Shown here: piece after piece, positions 21,234 to 33,331 of the stretch | Numbering within the stretch: the stretch's first letter is position 1 | How the letters are laid out: each line of letters opens with the position of its first letter | Source: Brachypodium distachyon | Taxonomy: Eukaryota; Streptophyta; Magnoliopsida; Poales; Poaceae | Assembly (NCBI RefSeq): GCF_000005505.3 | Contig: NC_016135.3 | Location: forward strand, 28,110,758-28,174,757 | DNA length: 64,000 nt | Reading direction: 5' to 3' | The notes under the pieces: generated by a model | Told to the model about the DNA's origin: nothing | Seen by the model: the letters and a program-made list of their open reading frames with translations, nothing else | The model's database searches: none | Position numbers and translations under genes: made by a program

Positions 21234-23605
21234 ATCGTTCAGGGCCATACATGTTATGCAGGAATGAGGGCCCTAGGGACAGGATCTCATTGCATATGTG
21301 GATCATTAGATGGACCATGATATCGAAGAATGATGGAGGGAAGAACATCTCGAGCTCACACAGAATCTGTATCATACTATCCTTCAGTATCTAGCATCGT
21401 CTAACGGTGATTGACTTTTGCGAGATGCTGTCAAAGAAGTCAGAAAGCTTCATGATTGTCTCCCTTACGTGCGGCTCCATGATACCTCTGATTGCGACTG
21501 GAAGTAACTGAGTGAGTATGACATGGTTGTCGTGAGACTTCATGCCAGATAGCTTGTGACTCTTCATGTCAACTAGATGCTTGATGCTCGACGAGTAGTT
21601 CGATGGGACTTTAATGCCCTGCAGGCACTGGCACATCCTATGCAACTCGTCTTTGTACGGGTTGTAACATGCAAGACGACACCGCATGGTCACCGTCACG
21701 AAACCATTCTTGTCGGCTGCCGACACTTGATCTTTGCCCCACAACTCTTTCCTGATAGACATGAGTTCCAGGTCCTTCCGTGCGTTGGGTCCATCTTTCG
21801 TCTTCTCTGGAATGTTCATCAGCAACCCCAGCACGCTGTTGCATACATTTTTCTCCACGTGCAAGAAATCTATGCTATGGCGGCATTCTAGATGTGCCCA
21901 GTACTCCAGGTCCCAGAATACGGAACTCCTTTTCCACACGATGCCTTCAGGTTCCTTATATTTCTTCGCAGCAATCTTTCTGGGGACAACCTCAAGATCG
22001 TTCACAATTTCGAGGATTTGCATACCAGACTTCTCCTTCGGCGTTGTCCCGTGCTCCGTCTTCCCATTGAACCTTTCCTTGTCATCCCTCCAAGGGTCTT
22101 TAGCATCCAACCACTTTCGGTGGCCCATGTACACAATTTTGGATGAAGCGGGCAACTTCTCCGATGTCGTGTTTTCCCCGCACTTTGTACAGGCCTTGTA
22201 GCCATGTGTCACCCGGCATGAAGTATTTCCATTCGCGGGGTAGTCATGCACGCAGGTCAGAAGCGCTGCTCTCATCGTGAAGTACTCCCTCCTGTTGTCG
22301 TCCCAAACCACTCTGCCAGGGTTCCAAAGCTGCTTCAGCTCATCCTTCACTAGCTGTAGATACACATTTAGGTCAGCTCCCGGCTGCTTTGGACCCTGTA
22401 TGAGCATGCACATGTGGATGTACTTTCTCTTCATGATTAACCATGGAGGAAGGTTGTAGACAAACAAGATCACTGGCCATGTGCTGTGCTTGTTTTCATG
22501 TTTCCGAAAGGATTTATCCCGTCAATGCTGAGACCGAGCCTCAGGTTTCTGGGCTCTACCCCAAAATCTGGAAATGCCGTGTCAAAGTTCCTCCACTGAG
22601 TCCCATCGGCAGGGTGTCTTAGGACCCCAGCTTCCTCCACACGGTAGCGCCCGTCAGGATCGAATGCAACCTGCGCCGAATCGTGATAGACCAGATACCT
22701 CACATCCTTATGGTTTTGCATCCAACGCTCAACTCGGCCACCTGTCGTAAGATACCAGACAGTCTTTGCTAGCCTGCCCTTCATCACTTCTTCCCCATCG
22801 TCTTCGCCAGCTCTGGCGTTTTTCTTCTTGTATCTCGATGCACCGCATATGTGGCAACTCTCATGGTTCTCGTACTCTCCAATGTATACCATGCAGTCGT
22901 TTGGACATGAATGATGTTTCACGCAATCCAATCCGAGCGGGCATGTAATCTTCTTCGCCTCGTATGTGCTCTTGGGCAACTTATTTGGTTGTGGAAAAAC
23001 CGAAGCAAGGTAACTCAACAAGCCCGTGAAGCCCTTGTCTGACCAACATGATGTTGCCTTCAGCCTCAAAAGTTCGAGCGTCACTTCGAGCACGTTGTTT
23101 TCTTTGCCAGCTCCATCATACAAGGATGTGTTTGCGTCCTCCAACAATTTTTTGAACTGAGCAGACTCTGCCTCATCTTCGGGGTCCTCCAGCTGGTCCC
23201 GTAGGTACGGGTCATCTAGCATTTCGGCAATCCTGCCACGTGGAGCTACTTCACCTTCCACATTAGCCTCCTCATCGACCCTTGTTTCTTCCTCGGAATC
23301 ATTCGCCAGATCATACCGCAGGACATCATCATCTTCGCTACCGCTACCGACATCAACCGCATCCTCCCCGTGACAAGTCCAGCGAGAATAACCATCGACA
23401 AAACCCGATGCCAGCACGTGCATCTGAACATCTTCAGGTTTCATCATGCATGTGTTTCCACATTTGCGACATAGGCAACGCATCATCAAGTCCTTTTCGT
23501 TCCATATCACCTTTCGTGACTCCAAAAAAGACCGTCCATTCGGTTATCCATCGAGCATTGATTCTTTCCTTGGCGTACATCCAAGAACGATCCTTCGATC
23601 TACAA
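21234..23605 (-). pseudogene. CACTA transposase (TNP2-like), broken
   Basis: The coding pieces in order (minus) are: DRSWMYAKERINARW (about 23590), the zinc-finger-like MMRCLCRKCGN segment, CPNDCMVYIGEYENHESCHI, GLSIDGINPFGN, NLPPWLIMKRKYIHM, CGENTTSEKLPASSKIVYMG, and finally CELEMFFPPSFFDIMVHLMI up to 21234. All are hallmarks of TNP2-type CACTA transposases. Lesions are a frame change in a poly-T run at about 23530, a 1-nt frame change at about 22480 (between NPFGNMK and HSTWPVILF), an in-frame TAG at 21389-21391, and the LTR insertion that removes the C-terminus. It therefore cannot make an active transposase. Confidence 0.9.
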
Positions 23606-23689
23606 CACAATACACAAGAAAACAAAAAAGCAAAATAGTTAGCCTAATCATTGACAAGGAGATTAATGTGCTAATTAACCGGAGCTAAC

Positions 23690-23970
23690 TAAAATTTTGA
23701 AATTAGAGACATTCGGAGAGAAATTGGAGGCTAGCGAGAAAGATCAGGAGGGAGAGAGAGCACGCAAGCGAGAGGGAAGCTCCGGGCGACGATGAGGACG
23801 CCGCATTTCGGCCGGCGGCCGCGGAGCTCAAAAATTTGAAATTGGGAAAATTCGGAGAGAAATTGGAGGCCGGCGAGAGAAATCGGGGGGGAGAGAGAGA
23901 TCGGGAGGGAGAGGAAAGCTTAGGGCTCGAAGATCGGAGCGCGCCGGCTGCCGGAGCTCCAAAAATGGAG
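23690..23970. repeat. Direct duplication in the CACTA leader
   Basis: The phrase 'aaattttgaaatt..gaga.attcggagagaaattggaggc(t/c)(a/g)gcgagaaa' occurs at 23692-23750 and again at 23829-23885. The purine-rich 'gggagagagag' follows in both. The period is about 137 bp. This is probably the first non-coding exon or intron region of the transposase gene, duplicated once. Confidence 0.65.
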
Positions 23971-24179
23971 CTCGGCGGCCATGGCCGCTCGCCGGCCATG
24001 GAGTCGGCGCCGCCGGCGCGGGGGGGAGGGAGGAGGGCATACCTGGGGTGCTCGCCGGCGGCCATGGCGCGGTCGGGCGGCACCTCGCCGTCGCCGGAGA
24101 GGAAGGGGCCGCAGCTGGTCCGTCACGACGCGCGGCGCGACCAGCTGCGGCTGCGCACAGCGTATTTAAAACGCGAGTA

Positions 24180-24516
24180 ACATTAGTGTCGGTCGAGGTT
24201 TTCTCGACCGTTACTGATAATCGTGTACACATCAATAACGGTCAAGCTAATCCGACCGTTACTGATGCATGGTTCATCGGTGGCGGTCGCCCCTTAACCA
24301 ACCGCCACTGATGTAACTCGCGAGCTATGAGTGTTCATTAGTGGCGGTCGGGTCGCGCGACTGCCACTTATGTGTGGCTGGGCGGGGACGGACGGTGCCC
24401 GCTCGATTCATCAGTAACGGTCGTGGCCTTGACCGACACTGATGTTTTTCATCAGTAACGGTCGCGACAGACCCGTTACTGATGTGGCGTTGCATATAAA
24501 CCGTTTTGTAGTAGTG
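24180..24516. repeat. CACTA subterminal repeats and terminal inverted repeat
   Basis: Repeats of (A/C)GTAACGGTC / GACCGTTACTGAT and the variant GTGGCGGTC occur in both orientations about every 30 bases from 24188 to 24485. They end in CCGTTTTGTAGTAGTG (24501-24516). In the family such repeats bind the element's transposase. Confidence 0.85.
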
Positions 24517-25246
24517 AGAATTTAAGATCAGAGGGAGTACAGTTAAAAAAAAAAGGTGCGGGGCGACCAAATGATGGAGAAAGAAAAAAGGAGAGAAAGC
24601 GAGGCCGGCCACTGTCTAATAAAGGATCGTCCATCCACGTACGATGGGGATAACATAAAAGAGGGATTAGGAGCGTGGAGTGCATGCTTATCCCGCACTC
24701 CCCTCCATTTCTTTTATCATCATCGATCACAATGCTTGATTTGCTTTAATTTCCTCCGGCCGGCCGGCACCTGCGCTGCATGCCTGCATGCTGCTCTGCA
24801 ATTCGTATATAGCTATAGCTATAGCCAGTGCCTGCCGATTCAGCACTCACTCTCTGGCTAATCGCAAAATAATTCTCTGCTAGTCCCGGCCAGCTCGAGA
24901 CTTTGGCTCCGCCGGTCAGAATTGTAATAAAACCGTCGACACATCAAGTATGCATGCATGTGTGTGTACCTAATATATGCTGACCTTCTTTTTGTTTATT
25001 TTCGCTAGGTCGATCTACCTGCTAGCTGTGCGTGCTTTTGTTGTGTTTTATGATCCGAATCAATTGATTTTATTTCTTTATTTATTAATTGCTTGAAGAG
25101 TTGGGATGATCGATGATATACTGCGTTCCAGCTCTCTTGTCATATTCTCCATTCAAAGTTTCTGTCTGCTCCGATGCAAAGCGATGTGTACAATTCATGC
25201 ATGCTCGTTTTCATCTTTTTTTTTCTTTGCTTGATAGAAAAGAAGC

Positions 25247-25358
25247 TACTCCCTCCGATCCTACGTTGTTGTCGAAATATCACATGTATCTAGACTTTTT
25301 TAAGAATAGATACGTTCATATTTGGGCAAATTTGAGTTAAAAATTTAGAATCGGAGTA
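25247..25358. mobile_element. Stowaway-like MITE
   Basis: It begins TACTCCCTCCGATCC and ends GAATCGGAGTAG, with the inner pair 'aaatatcacatgtatctaga...gatacgttcatattt'. The length of about 110 bp, the TA flanks and the CTCCCTCCG terminus fit the Tc1/mariner-derived Stowaway type. Confidence 0.65.
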
Positions 25359-26599
25359 GCTAGCTAGGCAGAACAGTCTCGACGAGAGGGATGCATATGC
25401 TGCAATTTGCATGCATCTACCGATGGATCGATGATTCCTCTTCTTATTTATTTTGCTCAGATTAATTTATAATGCATTTTTTTTATCTGTTAAGATAGTG
25501 GAAGCCAACTTAATTCCTGCTGCCTCGATCTACTGCATCTGCAGAGATGGCCATGCATATGAACTAGCATGATTTATTTTATTTTAATTATTCGATGCTG
25601 GTATATATGCTACCTTTAATCGTGGCATTTTAAACTTGGCCATTGATGATTAGTTATTAGATTCTTGACAAGCAAAGACGACGGAGTAAATTAATTAAAG
25701 AGGCTAGCTAGATCATCATATATAGCTAGAGAGATATATACCATTCCAGAGAACAACTATGTGTTTCAACTTTTCTTTTTCTGTCTGCTACGTGGTGCAA
25801 TTTCAGTTCCAAAAGCGCTGGTCGATCGATCTCGATCTGCCGGCAGCTAAGAGCCTGAGATGATACGGTTCTTCCATCGCGATAATTAAGGAGATGGGTA
25901 ACGTCATGGCAGCTGCGTAGCGTTAATTCCCCTTTACACAATTGCTACTTATAGCCGGGCGGCCGGCCAAATGCATGGGATGGATTTGTAGCTAACTAGC
26001 GACAAGAGATCGATCCGATCGATCGACCCCATTCTGAAAAGTCATTCAGGCAACAAAGTCTAGTACTTCTCCCATATATGGACCATCGATCGACATGCAT
26101 ATATATGCATGGATGCAAGATTAAAAGGATTGTAGCTTTTCGATCAATTAATTAAGAATATATACCAACTCATGCATATATGCGTGGATGCTATATGTGT
26201 ATATGGTTTGCAAATTCTGCATATATAGCAAGGCCGGTATGTGTATATAGTACTGAGAGTAGTGATTAATTCATCGATCGGCATCATGCTGACCATTTCA
26301 TGCATTGACACGCCTTGGTACGTACTAGAGGACAGATCACCGGTAGCTATAGCTAGTGACATCCGTTTCTTCATCGAAGACGTACTACAGGGACAGCTAG
26401 CTTAGCTATGCATATATGCTGATCGACCCACACTATAGCTTCCTAGGACGACAAATTTGGCAAACATGAATATAACTAGCTAGCTCGATCGATCCCCTTA
26501 ATACAGAAAACTCGATCTAGCTAGGGATATTATGCGTTGTGTACTTGTGTATGCTAGCTTAATTCCGTGTATATCCATGTGTGCATGAGTTATATGTTG

Positions 26600-26648
26600 T
26601 ACTTCCTCTGATATCCATAATGAGTGTCTCTGAATCGGAGGGAGTACT
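26600..26648. mobile_element. Short Stowaway-like MITE remnant
   Basis: TACTTCCTCTGATATCCATAA ... GAATCGGAGGGAGTA: the termini are inverted copies but only about 20 internal bases remain, so this is probably an internally deleted copy. Confidence 0.5.
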
Positions 26649-27073
26649 TTTCACGGGAAATGGACGTAACATGGATGCACGAATTCGCAATTAATGAATG
26701 AGATTGTTGTATTAGGCTAGCTGTGTACGTATATACGTGTATGATACTCGTACACATCTAACTGTGGTGGTGTGTACATGAAGATCGAAGGCGACCTAAT
26801 TGACCTAGCTAGCTTAGGTTTGTCAATCGATGTACACTCAGCAAGCACGATGGTGGTTAAATTAGCGTGTGTGCTCATGGTGGCCACGCGCGCCCATTAC
26901 CGGGGAGCCCAAAAAGAAAGCTTTGTCTGGCTGCATGTACGCACTAGCAAGGGCGGCATGAAAGCTAAAACCCCTTTCCAATTCCATGGAGAGACACCCA
27001 AAAAGAAGAAGAAGAAGAAGAAGAAGAAGAGCGGCATGCCCACACGCAACGAAGACCCCGGCCCCTGCACTAC

Positions 27074-27080
27074 TATAAAT
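27074..27080 (+). promoter_or_regulatory. TATA box of the iron transporter-like gene
   Basis: TATAAAT lies about 156 bases upstream of the ATG at 27230. A pyrimidine-rich leader with CTCC/CTTCC repeats follows, typical of grass core promoters. Confidence 0.6.
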
Positions 27081-27229
27081 CACGGCAAGGGAGCGTGTGC
27101 CCTCCACACTACTCCTTCCTCCTCCCTGCTAACCCCTTCCTGCCTGCTGCGTGCCACCACACACCACACCACTGCACTCCCATCTCCATCCATCACCAAA
27201 TCAAGAACTCTGCAATTTTTAAGATCGCC

Positions 27230-27910
27230 ATGGCCGTGAACGACGCCACCAACAACAACAAGATGGTCGTCTCCGACGCCGAGAACCCCCCAACGGCGGC
27301 GATGGCAGCGATGAACAAGTGCGACGGAGGCGGCATGGAAGTCGACGAGTCGGACCTGGCGGGGCGGGCCAACTGGCTGCGGGCGGCGGTGCTGGGCGCC
27401 AACGACGGGCTAGTCTCCACGGCGTCGCTGATGCTGGGCGTGAGCGCCGTGAAGCACGACGTGAGGGCCATGGTGGTCTCCGGCTTCGCGGGCCTGCTGG
27501 CGGGGGCCTGCAGCATGGCTATCGGGGAGTACGTCTCGGTCTGCTCGCAGCGGGACGTCGAGCTGGCCCAGCAGGCCCAGCTGGCCCGCGACGGCGGCAA
27601 GGAAGGCGGCGAGGACCAGGAGGCCCAGGCCCTTCCCAGCCCGGCCCAGGCCGCGGCCGCCTCGGCCCTGGCCTTCTCCGTCGGCGCCCTGCTGCCGCTG
27701 CTCGCTGCCGGGTTCATCGTGGGCTACAAGCTGCGGGTGGCCGTCGTGGTCGCCGTGGCGGCCCTGGCGCTGGCGGGGTTCGGGTATGTCGGGGCCGTGC
27801 TGGGCCGGGCCCCCGTCGCCAAGTCCTGCGCCAGGGTCGTCGCCGGTGGGCTCGCCGCCATGGCCGTCACCTTTGGGCTCATGAGGCTCTTCCGGGCCAC
27901 CGGCATCTGA
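27230..27910 (+). CDS. Vacuolar iron transporter-like (VIT/nodulin-21 type) protein
   Basis: An intronless frame of 226 residues starting MAVNDATNNNKMVV. After a variable N-terminus of about 45 residues comes the CCC1/VIT1 domain: WLRAAVLGANDGLVSTASLM (TM1, with the conserved GANDGL), MVVSGFAGLLAGACSMAIGE plus YVSVCSQRD (TM2), a short charged loop, then TM3 (about 142-165), TM4 (about 168-190) and TM5 (about 200-222, ending LMRLFRATGI). The short loop between TM2 and TM3 lacks the long metal-binding domain of true VIT1, as is usual for plant VTL/nodulin-like members, which move Fe (possibly Mn) into vacuoles. The upstream in-frame ATG at 27095 lies close to the expected transcription start and adds no conserved sequence, so 27230 is preferred. 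Confidence 0.9.
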   Translation: MAVNDATNNNKMVVSDAENPPTAAMAAMNKCDGGGMEVDESDLAGRANWLRAAVLGANDGLVSTASLMLGVSAVKHDVRAMVVSGFAGLLAGACSMAIGEYVSVCSQRDVELAQQAQLARDGGKEGGEDQEAQALPSPAQAAAASALAFSVGALLPLLAAGFIVGYKLRVAVVVAVAALALAGFGYVGAVLGRAPVAKSCARVVAGGLAAMAVTFGLMRLFRATGI

Positions 27911-28815
27911 TATATAAGATGGAGCTTCAAAGTTCAAAGCTCTGTGTTGTTGCGTGCTTCCTGGCGCAATATCTTCTTCATATCGATCGTACGTATACGT
28001 CCTCCATCCATGGCATGCTTTTCTCGTGAGCTCTGAGAGGCCGTGTATTGCTCTCCTTGATCACTGAGATCGGTGCATGTAATGCATGCATGCATGCTTC
28101 TTAATTTTCTAGTTAATGATCGTCCATACTTAATTATTGTCGTTGCATGCCATGCCATGGCTGCAAATGACTGTATGTGTAACATTACTTACTTACTGCT
28201 TTGACTGGCATGCGGAAGTGGCCGGCCAGCAGCTGGTTGTTGTAACAAGGCAAGTTTTATATATGCTGATTTAATTCCATCCAGTTTAATATTCTTATGT
28301 TTCACAAAAAAGAGAGAGCAATATTCTTCTGCAAAGTCAAGTCGTGTGTACGTCTTAAGTAAAAAAAATATCTAGATTAATTAGCTGCTGTGCATATCTT
28401 GAGAGTTTGTAATTAGCAGACAGAGAATCACAAGTGCACTCGTTGGGAGTGAGTCACCCCACACCTCACTATATACACTAGCTAGATATACATGATGTTG
28501 TCAAAATTAAGCATATACTACCAGTTATTCTCATGCATTATTATGTCACACGGCAATGTACAGTATTGATCTAGGATATTATTTCTGCTTGTCTGATCCA
28601 TCTCTCCTTTTCTTGACATCCACTAGCTAAGGTTTCGTATGATCGTGTTGCTACTACTTTTGCTCGCATTCAAGGCAATACCCATCAGCTTATCGATCGA
28701 GAGCGTCAACGTCACCGCATATATATAACAGAAACCGCACCGCGCAAAAAGAAGAAAAAAGTCCATTTAATTTAATTTTCCTGCGAATTTTGTTTCCGTG
28801 AGACCGATCATCCTC
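27911..28815. other. 3' flank of the transporter gene and intergenic DNA
   Basis: The transporter 3' UTR runs some way past 27911. The rest is AT-rich with TGCATGC runs. No coding sequence is seen. Confidence 0.4.
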
Positions 28816-28823
28816 TCAATTGA

Positions 28824-29627
28824 GGCTAATTTTTTTTTAAAATAACACATTATTTTTCATCAATATTAAAAATAATATGCAGTTTGAGAAATTTTCAAAA
28901 ATAACACAGCCTCCAAACCGACAGGCACTAGTCGGTCTGGCCCAAACTGATTAGTGCTTATGAGCTTGGGGCAAGCCGACTGCCCATACGCATGCAACTC
29001 CATGGTACATTTGCAGCATGAAAGAGCTTCAATTTTGAAGTAATCCTCATTAATTAAAGCCTTATCAAATAAAACCTAATAGTATAATTTATATTTTAGA
29101 CGTCTAGATAGATGTAATATTAAGTGACTCAAATTTGTCTTACCAAGGGGAATAATGCACGTATATGTTTCTGACGAGAGATACAAGTCCGTACGTTCAT
29201 CCATATACTCAATCGGTCACATATTAAGTGATTCAAATTTGTCTAAATATGGAAGTATTTGTATACTAAATACGTCTAGATATATGTAATATTTCGGCAC
29301 TAAATATGGGACGGGGGAGCATACTGAAGTACATGCATTGTTCTACCTCCATCTAAAATATAAATCATTGAGGATTACTTCAAACTTGAAACTCTTGCAT
29401 GATGCAAATGTACCATGGAGATGCATGCATGCATATAGGCAGTCGGCTTGGCCCAAGCGGATAAGTACTAATCAGCTTGGGCGAATCTGATTAGTACTAA
29501 TCGGCCTGGCTAGGCCGACTAGTGCCTGTCTGTTTGGAAGGTTGTGTTATTTTTGAAAATTTCTCAAACTACATATTACTTTTAATATTGATGAAAAATA
29601 ATGTATTATTTTAAAAAAAAATTAGCC
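28824..29627. mobile_element. Long-inverted-repeat (foldback) DNA element with 8-bp target duplication
   Basis: The arms at 28824-29062 and 29372-29627 are inverted copies of about 240-250 bp. Both hold 'ggctaattttttttaaaataacac', AGTTTGAGAAATTTTCAAAAATAACACA, AGGCACTAGTCGG and CCATGGTACATTTGCA (in opposite sense). Directly outside the GGCTAATTT termini both sides read TCAATTGA (28816-28823 and 29628-29635), a perfect 8-bp duplication that is itself a palindrome. The loop holds a degraded Stowaway-like stretch. There is no coding capacity, so it is a non-autonomous TIR element of unassigned superfamily. If transcribed it would form a long hairpin. Confidence 0.85.
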
Positions 29628-29635
29628 TCAATTGA

Positions 29636-30640
29636 GACGAAGTAGCCGTAGATAGTACTCCGCGCCAACAATTAATGACTTTCTCGGTGACTCTGCCACT
29701 CTGGTCTTCTATAGACTCTATGTGAGTGCCATGTGTGTTTGGATTTACGATGTAATCGGTGTTCCTTATAAAATGTGCTAAAAAACAGAACACCAACGAA
29801 TTCCATCTGAATCCAAATTAATTTTTTTTTAGATGTCCAAATCCAAATTAAATGGGAACATACAAATGCAAGGAAATAACGAGCCCACTCTTTTGTTCGT
29901 GGGCCGCGCTCAGGCAGCACGCCGTGTGCTATTTCATGGGCTCGCTGTGTGGGCCAGAATTACAAACAAAGAGCCAGATCTGCGACGCATATAATTAAGG
30001 CCCGGTCTCCATAGTGGGCCTACAGCCGGCCCGTTTAACGCTTCGCGCTGGTGAGCTGGCTGATTCCGCAGCCCATAAAAACGTAAGGCTAGTCTTAAAA
30101 TTGCAAGGTTAGAACGTACGGGGTGACCGGGCGAGTGACGCTTCAGTCATTTTTTTTCTTGCTTTTGTATTGTTTTTATTTTGAAAATCAATTTGTTAAT
30201 TTTAGTTTCTACACTTTGTTTCTCTTTGTGATGAAAATGTCATGGTGGATGCAGGTAACAGCGATGTGCTTCCAAAGGTGTATGCTTTTGTCATGTCTGT
30301 ATGTTATGCTTTCGAAGTTTTTATAGTGGTGAGTTCAGGCAAAAGATTTTCTCCCAAATGTAAAACAACATTTCTTACAGGATGATTCAAGTATCCGTTC
30401 ATTCTGAAAAAACTGAAGCATCACTTGATCAACCATAGGAACCATGGAAAGTACAGTATGAGTTCCCATTCATTCAGAAAAAAACAACATAAAGCGACAA
30501 TCACTTATTCAGACATAGGAGACGAGAAGTTGGCACACCGAAAAGCAGGAGCATACATATAGTGTTCTCCATTTTATGTATATCACAAACAAGTCTCTGA
30601 CTCCTTCCTTAATTCGCATTTCGCATAGATAGATTGACAG
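29636..30640. other. Intergenic, no gene
   Basis: AT-rich with 'gggcc' phrases around 29890-30020. The right part (from about 30330) is probably the 3' UTR and flank of the pyrophosphatase gene. No coding sequence is supported. Confidence 0.4.
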
Positions 30641-30659
30641 AAGGTTTTGCATAGACAAA

Positions 30660-32889
30660 CTACTGCCTCAAGCTTTGCAGGATGTATTGCGCGTACAGGT
30701 CCCTGGAATTCAATCAACAAAAGAAACTATGTCAAAATGTAAGCCAAAAAGGTAATGCTTTCACTGTTAGTCTTTAATAAACAAAAAACAATGGCGTCTT
30801 GTTACAGATCGATCGATGGAAAAAATAATCCGAACTTACATCGAATGTTGAATGGCCTCACGGGCATCAGTTGCAGGTAAGAATGCATCAACGGCCACCT
30901 CTTTGTTCTCATTCTTCTTGTCTGCAAAAGTCATGCTAAGGATGCTCATAAATGCAAGACATACTCTACTATAGCATGTAACTAGGAAACAATAAAATGG
31001 ACTTGTGCAGGATACAGTCTTCGAAGAAGCGTTTGATCTCTTGGAGGCGGTGAGGAGACAGCTCGCTGATGTCATTGTAGTGACGGTATTCAGGATCGTC
31101 GGCACAGACTGCTATGATCTTGTCATCCTTTTCACCCTGATCACAGCCAACCATCGTCAGAAGTAAAACAAAGCGAGCAAGTTCTGTTAATCTCTGGTTA
31201 TCGCAAAGAGAATGAACGAGGAATACCTGGTCAATCATGGGCATAAGGCCAATTGCTCTAGCGCGGAGGAAAGAACCAGGAACAACAGGTTCCTGTAGGA
31301 CATAAAAGTTATGGAGTTACCACTAGATAACTACACAATTTACATAATATGCAATGCTGCATTTGTGAAAAAACGGTGTTAACGACATGTGTAAAAGGGC
31401 ATTGGTACTAGTATGAGATTTTCAATGCCAAAGGACAGGCAAATACTTAAGACACCATAACTTAATAAATGACAGTTACCTGCATCAGGACCAAGACATC
31501 CATTGGATCGTTGTCTTCACAAAGCGTCCTTGGAACGAAACCATAGTTATGAGGATATACAACTGATGAGTACAGAATTCTGTCAACCTGTCAAATGGCA
31601 TAACATGATAACATAAGTACATTATGCGTTCAAAAAAAAGAGCAAAATAAGCTCCAACAGATGAGTACATGACACAATCAACCTATCAAATTTATATAGC
31701 ACAATAACAGAAGTAGATTATGCTGGTGGATGCTTTTCATTCCTTGTGCAAGGACAACTTTCAAAATAAATAAATATTGAAACAAGTCATGATCTTGCAA
31801 CAGAAAGTGGTGATCAACTAACAAGAGATCATAGACATCACACAAACAGAACACACACCTTAATCAGTCCAGTTTTCTTGTCAAGCTCATATTTTACTTT
31901 GCTTCCCTTTGTGATCTCAACAACCTGTGGCATGATAATATACAAAAGGCACAGTCAGGGACCAGCTATGGATGAAGCTTCTAGCATCATTACCAAAACA
32001 ACAAACACCGTACCACTCGATACACTTGCTTATTACTAAGAAGCAGTTTTTACAAGCAAACCTATGTATCTTAATGTTGCATTAACTGGTCGACGAAAAA
32101 ATTGTATACACACACACAAAAGGGGTTAGATTAAAAGCACTAATCTTTCACTTTGAAGGCTAGAAACCACTGCAATAACCCGTAAGTCACAAAAATAATA
32201 ATAAAGGATGAATTCCTGAGGTAATCATGGGGGCAAATTAATGGTGACGGTTTTGTTGGCATGACAATCCTGGATTGGATCCGTCCAAGGGAAATTTAAA
32301 CAGTTCCAAAAGCATCAAATGCAGAACAGGTATGCTGAGCTGAAGCCAGTGATACCAAGCTATCAACACCGAGTTCGGTACTACCATCTCAAGCCTCAAT
32401 ATTGCCGATAAACCAATCTAGGTTAATAACAACAGTGAGAACCAGCACATACTTACAATTCAAAGTGCAATATTGATTGCTTCATGTTAGCTGGCAGGTC
32501 GATGAACTATTGAACTAAAATGGACCAGGAAACTACTGAAATGCTTCATGTATGACGGTTTGTTTTAAATTTAGACATAGTCCAAATCACCTTTTACAAT
32601 GTGCAACCTACGATTGAAAAGTTAAACAAGGCACTTACAACATTGAACACAGCGGGAGCCCCAGGGCCTGCAACCAATAAATTCAATCAGCACGCCTATT
32701 TGATCAAGGCATATTTGGTAAAGCCAGAAAGGGGCATTGGGGGGAAACCAGGTTCTCACCAATCTCAAGGTCATGCCATGGATGCGCAGCAACGGATCTC
32801 CTGGACAGAGACGACAGGATCCTCTCATTGAGCTTAGGTGTGGGGCGCCTCGGCTCCTGGGCGGCGCTCGTCGAATCCTCCTCACTCAT
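30660..32889 (-). CDS. PPA: Soluble inorganic pyrophosphatase (family I)
   Basis: It hydrolyses cytosolic pyrophosphate to phosphate. Eight coding exons join in phase: 32760-32889, 32639-32667, 31859-31924, 31480-31587, 31227-31292, 31016-31136, 30840-30921, 30660-30702 (645 bases, 214 residues, all GT-AG). Recognisable parts are [60 protein letters not shown], the family signature [13 protein letters not shown] with its metal-binding Asp residues, [17 protein letters not shown], and the C-terminus [13 protein letters not shown] 5' UTR intron (about 32896-33331; donor CCGCAG/GTAACT, acceptor CTGCAG) precedes the ATG. Length and exon pattern are normal for plant cytosolic PPases. No lesion is seen. 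It diverges from the gene at 34440. Confidence 0.96.
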
Positions 32890-33331
32890 ATCCTCCTGCA
32901 GAAATGAACAACAGATCAAACATCTGAAGAACAATACTCCCTTAACAAAATGGAACACCATGCTCGAGCATCCAGTGAAATAAAGTCCATATTAAATGGA
33001 AATTTTTCCTAATCAAGGCAAATACTACCAACTCCAGTATCCAAACTCGTATCCAAACACACCCCTGTACTGTACTCCTTTCCTTTGATCCGGTTGATCC
33101 TGGGTTCGTAGCTACGGCTAAATCGAATCCCCGAGAGGCACACACACAGATCGATCGCGCGATCTCAACCGTATCCAGGCGGACGAACAGATCGAGTTGG
33201 AGTTCATCTCAATTAGGGACGAAACGAAATCAGCACGAAACAGAACAAATAACGACGGCGTGCCAGCAGATGAGGAAGCTAACGAGATTTGGGTCAAGGA
33301 AGAGAGAGATCGAGACCGTAGGAGGAGTTAC

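Larger units (their letters stand above)
21234..24516 (-). mobile_element. CACTA (En/Spm) transposon, 5' part, truncated by the gypsy LTR
   Basis: Read on minus, the element begins CACTACTACAAAACGG at 24516, the CACTA terminus. A 0.3-kb subterminal region carrying many CAGTAACGGTC repeats follows, then a TNP2-like transposase frame. At 21234 the coding sequence is cut by the gypsy LTR, and the remaining 3' part is not in the window. The bases right of the terminus are AGA (24517-24519), half of an expected 3-bp target duplication. Confidence 0.88.
24517..27060. other. Intergenic; AT-rich, no gene
   Basis: The stretch has many TGCATG/GCATGCATGC and 'agctagctagc' motifs, two Stowaway-like MITEs (listed separately) and a GAA/AAG microsatellite at 27003-27030 just upstream of the next promoter. 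The open frame at 26772-27239 runs into the leader of the transporter gene and has no family resemblance. Confidence 0.5.

Noticed and set aside
26772..27239. 155-residue frame upstream of the transporter gene
   Set aside because: It contains a run of lysines from the AAG microsatellite and overlaps the promoter and leader. No family resemblance.
27319..28029. 236-residue plus-strand frame over the iron transporter-like gene
   Set aside because: Gly/Arg-rich shadow frame. The 27230 frame carries the conserved VIT domain.
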